This document shows positions 9,303 through 16,950 of a DNA stretch of 64,000 nucleotides, piece by piece. The stretch is taken from positions 1-64,000 of the forward strand of contig NZ_JBAVHX010000026.1 of assembly GCF_049686335.1 (NCBI RefSeq), in the 5' to 3' direction. A program made the position numbers and the translations under genes. Below the pieces are notes generated by a model, which saw only the letters and a program-made list of their open reading frames with translations, did not search any database and was not told where the DNA came from. Position 1 is the first letter of the stretch. The number at the start of each line of letters is the position of its first letter. Source of the stretch: Buttiauxella sp049686335. Lineage in GTDB: Bacteria > Pseudomonadota > Gammaproteobacteria > Enterobacterales > Enterobacteriaceae.

Positions 9303-10202
9303 TTACTCCATCATCTTCTCAATTGGTAACACCAGAATGGAACTGGCACCCAACGCTTTTAGTTTTTCCATGGTTTCCCAGAACAGGGTTTCGCTACTGA
9401 CCATATGCATCGCGACACGTTGTTGGTCGCCAGCCAGCGGCAGAATGGTTGGGCGTTCAGCACCCGGCAGCAGGGCAATAATCTCGTCCAGGCGCTCACT
9501 CGGTGCATGCAGCATGATGTATTTTGATTCTCGAGCCTGAATCACGCCCTGAATACGGGTCATCAGTTTGTCGATAAGCTGCTGTTTGCCAGCAGGCATT
9601 TCACCGTCGCGCTGAATCAGGCAGGCTTTAGAGCGGTAAATCACTTCAACTTCACGCAGGCCGTTGGCTTCAAGCGTTGCACCCGTAGAAACCAGGTCAC
9701 AAATGGCATCGGCCAGACCGGCACGTGGTGCCACTTCAACTGAACCGTTTAACAAGCAGGATTTAAATTGCACACCTTTACCATCAAGGTAGCGCTTTAA
9801 CAGGTGCGGATAAGAGGTGGCGATACGTTTATTGTTGAGGCTCGCCGGGCCATCCCATGGATCATCAACGGAAATGGCCAGTGAGAAGCGACAGCCACCG
9901 AAATCAAGGCGACGCAACGTGAAGTAACGTGGGTCTTCGCCCTGAGCGCGGCGCGTCAGCAACTCTTCTTCCAGCACGTTTTCGCCAATAATGCCCAGAT
10001 CCACCACACCGTCCATAATCAGCCCAGGGATATCGTCATCACGAACACGCAAAATGTCGATGGGCATATTTTCCGCAAGCGCAATCAGACGCTGCGTGTG
10101 CAGATTAATTTTTATGCCACAGCGTGCGAGCAATTCGCGTGAGTCATCGCTTAAACGGCCCGATTTCTGAATAGCTATGCGTAAACGGTTGTTGTCTAAC
10201 AT
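9303..10202 (-). CDS. hisG: ATP phosphoribosyltransferase HisG
   Basis: First and feedback-inhibited enzyme of histidine synthesis, joining ATP and PRPP. The 299-residue protein is the long HisG form with a C-terminal regulatory ACT-like domain (about 225-299), so it does not need HisZ. The PRPP-binding loop is in DLVSTGATLEANGL; the N terminus RLRIAIQKSGRLS is typical. It is the first structural gene, about 130 bases downstream of the leader peptide and directly after the attenuator hairpin, so its transcription should depend on charged tRNA-His. Confidence 0.97.
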   Translation of the reverse strand: MLDNNRLRIAIQKSGRLSDDSRELLARCGIKINLHTQRLIALAENMPIDILRVRDDDIPGLIMDGVVDLGIIGENVLEEELLTRRAQGEDPRYFTLRRLDFGGCRFSLAISVDDPWDGPASLNNKRIATSYPHLLKRYLDGKGVQFKSCLLNGSVEVAPRAGLADAICDLVSTGATLEANGLREVEVIYRSKACLIQRDGEMPAGKQQLIDKLMTRIQGVIQARESKYIMLHAPSERLDEIIALLPGAERPTILPLAGDQQRVAMHMVSSETLFWETMEKLKALGASSILVLPIEKMME

Positions 10203-10238
10203 TGGTGGTTTCCCCTAATTAATTCTTGTCTGACGTCC

Positions 10239-10272
10239 AAAAAAAAGCCCCCGGAAGAAATCTTCCGGGGGC
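10239..10272 (-). terminator. his operon attenuator terminator
   Basis: On the minus strand GCCCCCGGAAGA and TCTTCCGGGGGC (10247-10258 and 10261-10272) form a perfect 12-bp GC-rich stem, followed by a run of eight Us (complement of 10239-10246). It lies between the histidine-rich leader peptide and hisG, exactly where the E. coli and Salmonella attenuator is. When the ribosome stalls on the His codons, an upstream antiterminator should form instead. Confidence 0.95.
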
Positions 10273-10336
10273 TTATTGACTCGTTCATGCACCACTGGAA
10301 GATCTTTTCGTCTCCCAGCACACATCGCCTGAAAGA

Positions 10337-10387
10337 CTAGTCAGGATGATGGTGATGATGGTGGTTAGTAAATTGAACGCGTGTCAT
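10337..10387 (-). CDS. hisL: his operon leader peptide HisL
   Basis: Short 16-codon gene encoding MTRVQFTNHHHHHHPD, with six consecutive histidine codons before Pro-Asp-stop. It is almost the same as E. coli HisL, which has seven His codons in the run. Coupled with the attenuator at 10239-10272, it senses histidyl-tRNA supply through ribosome stalling. A GAGA-type ribosome-binding site lies just upstream of the ATG. Confidence 0.95.
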   Translation of the reverse strand: MTRVQFTNHHHHHHPD

Positions 10388-10425
10388 AAAATTCTCGTAT
10401 GAATGTTTATTCATGATGTGCTTTT

Positions 10426-10455
10426 AACGTAAACCAAATTCGCCTTTCAGCGCAA
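10426..10455 (-). promoter_or_regulatory. probable his operon promoter
   Basis: Reading on the minus strand, TTGCGC (10450-10455) and TACGTT (10426-10431) are separated by 18 bases and lie about 40 bases upstream of hisL. The surrounding sequence (GAAAGG, GGTTTACGTTAAAAG) lines up with my memory of the E. coli and Salmonella primary his promoter, whose -10 box is TAGGTT. The start site itself was not determined. Confidence 0.7.
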
Positions 10456-10584
10456 GGGCTTTTTTGCCTCTCAATTAATATTCTGTTTAGCGCCACTGAT
10501 TGTCAGTTGACCTAACGTGGCGTAGCCTTATTACAGGGCTAAAAAGTGCAGCAGAGAGATATGCTGCAATCCAGGAGAGAAGGC

Positions 10585-11412
10585 ATGAAAAAGGTTGCGA
10601 TTGTCGGGTTAGGGTGGCTGGGAATGCCGCTTGCGATGTCTTTATCAGCGCGTGGCTGGCAAGTGACAGGCAGTAAAACCACACTCGACGGTGTAGAAGC
10701 TGCGCGAATGAGTGGGATCGACAGCTATCAATTGCAGCTGACGCCTGAACTGATCTGCGATAGTGACGATCTCGATGCGCTGCTGGATGTTGATGCGCTG
10801 GTGATTACGCTACCCGCGCGCCGTACGGGTGAAGGCGACGATTTCTATCTGCAAGCGGTGCAGGAAATTGTCGATAGCGCGTTAGCTCACGATATTCCAC
10901 GTATTATCTTTACCAGCTCCACCTCGGTATATGGTGAAAGAGAAGGAGTTGTGAAAGAAACGTCGCCACTGGAGCCGGTAACCGCCAGCGGCCGCGTACT
11001 GAAAGAGCTGGAAACCTGGTTGCATGATTTACCAGGAACGTCAGTCGATATTCTGCGTCTGGCGGGTTTGGTTGGGCCGGAACGCCATCCAGGACGCTTC
11101 TTAGCCGGTAAAACCGATGTGGCAAATGGCGCCCATGGCGTCAACCTGGTGCATCTGGAAGATGTCATATCAGCCATTACGCTGTTGTTACAGGCTCCGA
11201 AGGGCGGTCACATCTATAATTTATGTGCGCCAGATCACCCTTCGCGCGCTGAGTTCTACACTCTAATGGCACGACAGATGAACCTTGATGTGCCAGCGTT
11301 CAGAACGGAAGGACAAAATGGCCACGGTAAGCTGGTGGATGGCAACCGTATTTGTAATGAACTTGGGTTTGAATATCAGTATCCAAACCCGCTGGTAATG
11401 CCCATGCAGTAA
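10585..11412 (+). CDS. yeeZ: YeeZ, NAD(P)-binding SDR-type protein
   Basis: A 275-residue protein of the extended short-chain dehydrogenase/epimerase superfamily. The N-terminal dinucleotide loop VAIVGLGWLGMP, the FTSSTSVYGE segment (active-site Ser and Tyr region) and the LAGLVGPERHPGR stretch are visible. The cellular substrate is not known to me. I chose the ATG at 10585, with AGGAG about 9 bases upstream; an ORF start at 10546 has no such site. It lies divergently from hisL, as in E. coli, except that the yefM-yoeB toxin-antitoxin pair found between them in E. coli K-12 is absent. Confidence 0.93.
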   Translation: MKKVAIVGLGWLGMPLAMSLSARGWQVTGSKTTLDGVEAARMSGIDSYQLQLTPELICDSDDLDALLDVDALVITLPARRTGEGDDFYLQAVQEIVDSALAHDIPRIIFTSSTSVYGEREGVVKETSPLEPVTASGRVLKELETWLHDLPGTSVDILRLAGLVGPERHPGRFLAGKTDVANGAHGVNLVHLEDVISAITLLLQAPKGGHIYNLCAPDHPSRAEFYTLMARQMNLDVPAFRTEGQNGHGKLVDGNRICNELGFEYQYPNPLVMPMQ

Positions 11413-11450
11413 CCGCTGTGGGGCATTGCTCGTGACCGAAGGGAACGAGT

Positions 11451-12368
11451 ATGAAACCACTGCTGGATGTGTTGATAATTCTCGATACCCTCGATAAAGA
11501 AGGGAGCTTTGCTGCGGCGGCAACAAAGCTCTTCAAAACGCCTTCCGCGCTCAGTTACACCGTCCAAAAACTCGAAAACGATCTCAATATTCAGATCCTT
11601 GATCGCTCAGGCCACCGGGCGCGTTTTACGCGAACGGGCCAGCTTCTGCTGGAAAAAGGTCGCGAAGTGCTGCATACCGTGCGTGAACTTGAACAGCAAG
11701 CCATCAAGCTTCATCAGGGATGGGAAAACGAACTGGTTATCGGTGTGGACGATTCGTTTCCTTTTTCGTTACTGACCCCTCTTATCGAAGCGTTCTACAA
11801 AAGTTACAGCGTGACACGGCTGAAATTCATCAACGGCGTCTTAGGCGGTTCATGGGAAGCGCTTACCGAAGGGCGGGCCGATATTATTGTGGGTGCCATG
11901 AGCGACCCGCCATCAATCAGCGGCTTCGGTTTTACTTTACTTGGCCAACTTGAGAGCGTGTTTGTCGTCGCGCCGCATCATCCGCTGGCTGCCGCTGAAG
12001 AGCCGTTAAATCGCCGCGTGATAAAACGCAGCCGCGCCGTCATCGTGGGGGATACCTCCCGCCTTGAACCCTCGCGATCGATGCATTTACTCGAAGATCA
12101 GGACGCAATCACCGTCTTTGATTTCAAAACTAAACTTGAATTGCAGATCAGTGGCATTGGCTGCGGCTATGTTCCGCGTTACATGGCCCAACGTTTTATC
12201 GAAAGCGGGGTGCTGGTCGAAAAACAAGTCATTTCCCATGTGCCTTTTGTCCCGGTCTGGATTGGCTGGAACGAGCAAACCGCAGGCCTTGCCAGCGAGT
12301 GGTGGCGGGAGCAAATCACCTCCAATGCGGCGATATCGCGTATCTATTTAGGCAGCGAAACTGGATAA
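11451..12368 (+). CDS. yeeY: YeeY, LysR-family transcriptional regulator
   Basis: A 305-residue LysR-type regulator: N-terminal winged helix-turn-helix (about 1-60, with GSFAAAATKLFKTPSALSYT as the HTH), then a periplasmic-binding-protein-like effector domain. It follows yeeZ by 38 bases on the same strand, matching the E. coli yeeZ-yeeY order. Its target is unknown; the downstream neighbours of this region (plaP) are candidates by position only. It is the last backbone gene before the AT-rich cassette. Confidence 0.92.
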   Translation: MKPLLDVLIILDTLDKEGSFAAAATKLFKTPSALSYTVQKLENDLNIQILDRSGHRARFTRTGQLLLEKGREVLHTVRELEQQAIKLHQGWENELVIGVDDSFPFSLLTPLIEAFYKSYSVTRLKFINGVLGGSWEALTEGRADIIVGAMSDPPSISGFGFTLLGQLESVFVVAPHHPLAAAEEPLNRRVIKRSRAVIVGDTSRLEPSRSMHLLEDQDAITVFDFKTKLELQISGIGCGYVPRYMAQRFIESGVLVEKQVISHVPFVPVWIGWNEQTAGLASEWWREQITSNAAISRIYLGSETG

Positions 12369-12488
12369 AATAGTGTTGATCGAAATTTACTCATTAGTAA
12401 TTATTTCTGCTAATTTTTCAGGGCGATTGCTTAATGGATACTATAGAATGCGTGAACAAAAAATTATGGCGGATAAGGGTGTCGGGAA

Positions 12489-13454
12489 GTGAAGCTGATC
12501 ATACAAATTCCCTGCTTTAATGAAGCAGATACACTGGCAATTGCACTGAATGCTTTACCAAGGCAGGTAACCGGATTTGACAAGGTCGAGTGGTTAATTA
12601 TTGACGATGGTAGTGAAGATGAAACCATCAATGTGGCCAGGAAAAATGGCGTTGACCATGTCATTAAACATACGGGCAACAAAGGGTTAGCTAGAGCATT
12701 TATGTCCGGATTGGATGCTTGTTTACAGCTAGGTGCCGACGTTATCGTAAATACGGATGCAGACAATCAATATTGTGCGGAGGATATTCCCGCTCTTGTA
12801 AAGCCGATTCTCGAACATCGTGCCGAGATGGTCATTGGTGAACGTCCAATTGCTGCAATTGAACATTTTTCGCCGGTGAAGAAATGTCTCCAAAAATTAG
12901 GTAGTTGGGTTGTAAGAGTCGCCAGCCAAACTAACATACCAGATGCACCTAGCGGTTTTAGAGCGATGTCTCGTGCCACGGCACAAAAATTAATGGTTTT
13001 CAATGATTATACCTATACGCTGGAAACGATAATCCAGGCGGGGCAAAAAAATATTACCATCACTTCAGTTCCCGTTCGTGTTAATGATGATTTACGACCA
13101 TCTCGATTAGTTAAAAGTATTACTTCATATATCAAGCGCAGCATCGGAACAATTATTCGAATATTTGTCATATATCGTCCTTTCCGTTTTTTTGGCACTA
13201 TTGGTGCTGTTTTATTTTTCACCGGTTTCCTAATTGGTGTTCGTTTCTTGTTTAAGTTCTTAACAGGAGATGGCAATGGGTATGTACAGTCTTTAATTCT
13301 AGCCTCGGTATTAATGGGGATGGGTTTTCAAACCATATTGATTGCATTCGTTACTGATTTGCTTTCAGCCAATAGAAAACTTCTTGAAGATTTGCGTTTT
13401 AAAGTGGCACAGTTAAATGTAGATTCGGTTGATAAAGATAATCACAATAAATAA
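12489..13454 (+). CDS. GT2 family glycosyltransferase, DPM1/GtrB-like
   Basis: Likely transfers a sugar from a nucleotide donor to a polyprenyl phosphate on the cytoplasmic side of the inner membrane. The 321-residue protein has an N-terminal GT-A domain: IQIPCFNEADTL at the start, IIDDGSEDET near residue 40, and the metal-binding DxD in NTDADNQY near residue 95. It ends with two C-terminal membrane helices (about 238-262 and 275-300), the arrangement of GtrB/ArnC-type enzymes. The start is GTG with AAGGG 9 bases upstream; the nearby in-frame alternatives stop early. It is the first gene of an AT-rich four-gene cassette with the same orientation. Donor sugar and acceptor glycan cannot be read from the sequence. 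Confidence 0.85.
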   Translation: MKLIIQIPCFNEADTLAIALNALPRQVTGFDKVEWLIIDDGSEDETINVARKNGVDHVIKHTGNKGLARAFMSGLDACLQLGADVIVNTDADNQYCAEDIPALVKPILEHRAEMVIGERPIAAIEHFSPVKKCLQKLGSWVVRVASQTNIPDAPSGFRAMSRATAQKLMVFNDYTYTLETIIQAGQKNITITSVPVRVNDDLRPSRLVKSITSYIKRSIGTIIRIFVIYRPFRFFGTIGAVLFFTGFLIGVRFLFKFLTGDGNGYVQSLILASVLMGMGFQTILIAFVTDLLSANRKLLEDLRFKVAQLNVDSVDKDNHNK

Positions 13455-13477
13455 TAGCTTAAATCGAAGAGGTAGCT

Positions 13478-14119
13478 ATGAATTTCAAAGTTTCCGGTGG
13501 AAAAACTGAAGATGGCATTGTATTTGGTAATGCTTTTGATAAATACGGATCGAAAAATCCTATCGTTAAATGGATGATGAACGGTTTTGACTCCTCTCTT
13601 GAACATTTTGTGACGCATGCAAATCCCAAAACTATTCATGAAGTTGGTTGTGGAGAAGGGTTTTGGGTAAATAAATGGAATAGTCAAGGGCTTAAAGCTG
13701 TGGGCAGCGATTTTTCACGTGATGTTATTTCCATGGCAAGAGAGAATGCAACAGCAGCTAATCTTATGCCTGAAGTGTTTAATGTGAAGAGTGTCTATGA
13801 TCTCAAGGCAGGAATTGATAGTGCAGACTTAATTGTATGCTGTGAAGTTATGGAGCATCTAGAAGAGCCTGATAAAGCGATGAAGATATTGCAGAGTCTG
13901 GTCGATAAATATCTTATCATCAGTGTTCCTCGTGAACCGATATGGTGCGCTCTTAATATGGCTCGAGGAAAGTATATAAATAAATGTGGTAATACTCCGG
14001 GGCATATACAACATTGGTCAAAAAAATCCTTTATAAAATTCACTCAGAGTTACTTCAAGGTAATTGCGGTTTCATCACCTTTCCCATGGACTATGTTGCT
14101 ATGTGTACCTTATGAATAA
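13478..14119 (+). CDS. class I SAM-dependent methyltransferase
   Basis: A 213-residue soluble methyltransferase with motif I EVGCGEGFWV (about residues 51-60), an acidic residue after strand 2 (GSDFSRD) and motif IV-like LIVCCEVMEHLEEP. The family is the broad methyltransferase 11/23 group seen in polysaccharide and lipid-linked sugar clusters; it might methylate a sugar or the lipid carrier intermediate. It starts 23 bases after the glycosyltransferase behind a GAGG site, and its last codons overlap the next gene by 8 bases, so it is part of the same translational unit. The substrate is not identifiable. Confidence 0.82.
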   Translation: MNFKVSGGKTEDGIVFGNAFDKYGSKNPIVKWMMNGFDSSLEHFVTHANPKTIHEVGCGEGFWVNKWNSQGLKAVGSDFSRDVISMARENATAANLMPEVFNVKSVYDLKAGIDSADLIVCCEVMEHLEEPDKAMKILQSLVDKYLIISVPREPIWCALNMARGKYINKCGNTPGHIQHWSKKSFIKFTQSYFKVIAVSSPFPWTMLLCVPYE

Positions 14120-14966
14120 AAGTATTCTACGGAAAATACTTAATTATATAGGGAGTATTATTGCGCTATTGAGCGTGATATTTGTTTTACATAGAATTGC
14201 CGAGTATTGGAAGCAGGTACCAGATGACACTTTTACATTGAATTTATTGTTATTAATTTTAGTGTTGGCTAGTGTTTATGGAACAGCTAATACTATTCTT
14301 GCTTCTGCATGGAGAATGTTAATGTTAGGGTTGCACCAGTCCATAAGTCATCGAGTTGCGACAAGAATTTATGGTTTAACTCAACTGGCGAAATATGTAC
14401 CTGGTAACATTTTTCAATTTGCAGGTAGGCAGCTACTTACAATGTCATATGGGTTTTCTGGAAAAGCGGTTGCCAAAAGTACTGTTCTGGAATTACTACT
14501 TTTAATTGTAACTGGTACCACTTTTATTTTTTGGATGCTACCTCTATTATATCCGTGGTTCAATTTTTTTTATGGCTTCACTCTATTTGTAGTTGCTACA
14601 ATGGTGGTTGCTTTAGGACTTGAATTGCATGGAAGGCGAAGTTTAATTAACGTTGTGACTAAGTATTTTTTGTTCTTGTTTATATCAGGAGGGATTTTCT
14701 TCTGTGTATTGTATTCAGTAGTAGATAATTGGACTGTAACTCCTACATTGATATTGCCGCTCATTGGGGCGTATGTCATCTCATGGCTTGCGGGACTTGT
14801 TACACCAGGCTCTCCAGCTGGGGTAGGTATCAGAGAATTTATACTTCTATTATTGTTAAAGCCATTTTTTGCTGAGATGGATATTATCTTGGCTGTTGTT
14901 CTAAGTCGAGTTGTCACCATTATTGGTGATTGCTTTTTCTACTTATTTTCTCTCTCATTAAGATAA
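14112..14966 (+). CDS. UPF0104 / LPG-synthase-like integral membrane protein
   Basis: A 284-residue polytopic membrane protein with about eight hydrophobic segments. The blocks LAKYVPGNIFQFAGRQLL and LVTPGSPAGVGIRE are typical of the LPG_synthase_TM/UPF0104 (AglD-like) family. Its members include the membrane half of lysylphosphatidylglycerol synthase and proteins suspected of moving lipid-linked sugars. In this cassette it takes the place that GtrA flippases have in O-antigen glucosylation clusters, so a role in flipping the lipid-linked sugar is a reasonable inference, not shown. The ATG at 14112 overlaps the methyltransferase stop by 8 bases; an upstream ORF start at 14064 would bury deeper in that gene. 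Confidence 0.8.
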   Translation: MNKSILRKILNYIGSIIALLSVIFVLHRIAEYWKQVPDDTFTLNLLLLILVLASVYGTANTILASAWRMLMLGLHQSISHRVATRIYGLTQLAKYVPGNIFQFAGRQLLTMSYGFSGKAVAKSTVLELLLLIVTGTTFIFWMLPLLYPWFNFFYGFTLFVVATMVVALGLELHGRRSLINVVTKYFLFLFISGGIFFCVLYSVVDNWTVTPTLILPLIGAYVISWLAGLVTPGSPAGVGIREFILLLLLKPFFAEMDIILAVVLSRVVTIIGDCFFYLFSLSLR

Positions 14967-14976
14967 GACGCAAGTT

Positions 14977-16740
14977 ATGCATAAACAAAAGTTTGGTATT
15001 GTGCTTATCACAATCTTTCTTTCTTTGTTTTTTCTTGTGATGGCTATAGGCTATACTATATCGTATAGCCCTGGGGTCTTCCCTGATGAATTTGCTCACA
15101 TGGCATACATAATTGATGTCATGAATAAAGGTTTTCCAGACTATGCAAGTGGAATAATCTTCTCAAGTTTTAAGTTAAATTATCTCAATCATCCAGCATT
15201 ATATTACCTCATTGTTGGAAAGTTAGTAAGCTTCTTTCATTTTCAATACATGTATGCTGATGTGGGGCGTTATTTAAATATACTAATTTCTATTTTTATA
15301 ATTATATTAACTTGTAAAATGCTCTTTTCAACCACCCAATCTGTCATGGCAACATTTATTGGTGGAGCTTTTTTAATTACCATTCCAATGTTTGTTGTGT
15401 CTGGAAGCGCTGTTAGTAACGATCAAATAAATGTTTTTGGTTGTACACTGGTTGTCTATGGATTGCTTAAATTGATGGATGACCATAAAGAAAATAAAAT
15501 TTTGACGTCTAGTATTATTTCAATTTGCTTCGGTGGCGTTATTGCTTCACTAAGTAAAGCTACAGGATCACTAGCTATAGTGTGTTTGTTAACATCTGTT
15601 GCATTTTTCAATTTTTTAACAATAGTTAAAATAGTGAAAAAAGTAACTTTAATACAATGGATGATTATACTTTCATCACTTGCAATTGTTATTATCTACT
15701 TTACATATATATATGGTGCTTATGGAAAATTTTATCCCGCACCGCAAAGCAACCCTGCAATATGGTTTGCTATTGATAATCCAGGTGCAAAAATATTTGA
15801 TCTTTCAGAGTTTGTTGTAAAATTCTTTCAAGCTAATTTTGTTACACTTACCGTACCTTACGGGCACGCTCCAATTGCTGATATAGAAATTAGAGTTGTA
15901 ATCTTGAAACTAATCCTGGTAATAATCTCAGGAATGACTTGTTTTGTTATAATAAAAAGAATGTCATGTAATGATATTCATTATAAAATCTTATTTTCTT
16001 TTGTAGTTGCGTATGTGTTTTTTATTATTATCTATTTATATACGATAAGACAATTGCATGTGGATACTGGTTATATGGGTGCGATGCAGGCTAGGTATTT
16101 CTTTGGGTTTTTGCCTGTATATTCACTAGTAATTGCAAAAGTTATAACTGCTATAAATTCTAAAGTATCGAGATTAATTGTTTTTGTAATTATTATGTCA
16201 GGATTGGTTGCATCACTTTATCCTGCCTTAATAAGGCTTTCTGATTTCCACACACTGAAAGCGCTGACGGTTGTAGAACAGCCACAGTATAACATTAACT
16301 ATGGCGATCTTACTAAAGGTCGGAAGTTTGAACAGGTGATTATTGCTGAATCTAATTCTATTAGAGGCGTTGAATTAATGCTGGCTACCTTTGCACGGCG
16401 TAATCATGGGGTTTTGGCACTTGATTTATCTAACCAAACGGGACAAGTAATTTATCGTAGTACAGTCAGACTAGATTCACTCAGAGATAATGCATACGCA
16501 TGGTTTGATTTTCACCATACACCATTGATACGAAATGGAAAATATATTTTAAGTTTAAGGTGTGATGAGTGTACTAATATTAACACTATTACTTGGTGGG
16601 CCGCGAAAAAGGAATATGAGCCTCCTGTTTTTTTATTTACGAGGTTTGGGCCGGGTGCAGTAAGCTTGTATCCTAAAGGTAATGCTTATGTAGATGGTAA
16701 AGATGTTGGTGGCGCATTTGCATTTCGCTTGTATTTTTAA
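14977..16740 (+). CDS. large polytopic membrane protein, GT-C glycosyltransferase-like
   Basis: A 587-residue membrane protein. The first periplasmic loop carries PDEFAHMAY (about residues 36-44), the acidic loop position expected for GT-C enzymes and like that of DUF2142-type proteins. Ten or more hydrophobic helices follow up to about residue 420. The last 160 residues are non-hydrophobic, rich in beta-prone stretches, and should form a periplasmic domain with one CDEC motif. It is probably the periplasmic transferase that moves the lipid-linked sugar onto a surface glycan, the serotype-specific part of the cassette. Codon use is AT-rich, unlike the backbone genes on both sides. Exact family and specificity are not established. 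Confidence 0.75.
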   Translation: MHKQKFGIVLITIFLSLFFLVMAIGYTISYSPGVFPDEFAHMAYIIDVMNKGFPDYASGIIFSSFKLNYLNHPALYYLIVGKLVSFFHFQYMYADVGRYLNILISIFIIILTCKMLFSTTQSVMATFIGGAFLITIPMFVVSGSAVSNDQINVFGCTLVVYGLLKLMDDHKENKILTSSIISICFGGVIASLSKATGSLAIVCLLTSVAFFNFLTIVKIVKKVTLIQWMIILSSLAIVIIYFTYIYGAYGKFYPAPQSNPAIWFAIDNPGAKIFDLSEFVVKFFQANFVTLTVPYGHAPIADIEIRVVILKLILVIISGMTCFVIIKRMSCNDIHYKILFSFVVAYVFFIIIYLYTIRQLHVDTGYMGAMQARYFFGFLPVYSLVIAKVITAINSKVSRLIVFVIIMSGLVASLYPALIRLSDFHTLKALTVVEQPQYNINYGDLTKGRKFEQVIIAESNSIRGVELMLATFARRNHGVLALDLSNQTGQVIYRSTVRLDSLRDNAYAWFDFHHTPLIRNGKYILSLRCDECTNINTITWWAAKKEYEPPVFLFTRFGPGAVSLYPKGNAYVDGKDVGGAFAFRLYF

Positions 16741-16751
16741 ATAACATGTCG

Positions 16752-16782
16752 ACGGGTTATTGTTTTTAGCCCGTTTTTTTTT
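16752..16782 (+). terminator. terminator of the glycosylation cassette
   Basis: ACGGGTTA at 16752-16759 pairs (one G-U) with TAGCCCGT around 16767-16774, followed by a run of nine Ts, 12 bases after the stop of the last cassette gene. It marks the right end of the transcription unit. The 170 bases up to the next gene are AT-rich and hold nothing else I recognise. Confidence 0.8.
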
Positions 16783-16950
16783 AGATAATTTAAACTATCA
16801 GATAGTTGATAAAGCATCCTTTTAGTCTAATATTTAAAACTTGATTCACCATTGTTTTGTGAACATTCAATTCTGAATAGCAACCCATATACTTTATTCC
16901 CTTTGACGACCTAAACTTTAGATCATACTTTTTGTGCGCAAGGAGTCTGT

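Noticed and set aside
8490..9329. 279-codon plus-strand ORF opposite hisD
   Set aside because: Antisense shadow of a well-conserved gene; composition follows hisD codon positions, and there is no ribosome site.
12489..16740. Cassette considered as a prophage-borne gtr serotype-conversion island
   Set aside because: No integrase, attachment-site duplication or phage structural gene is visible at either end.
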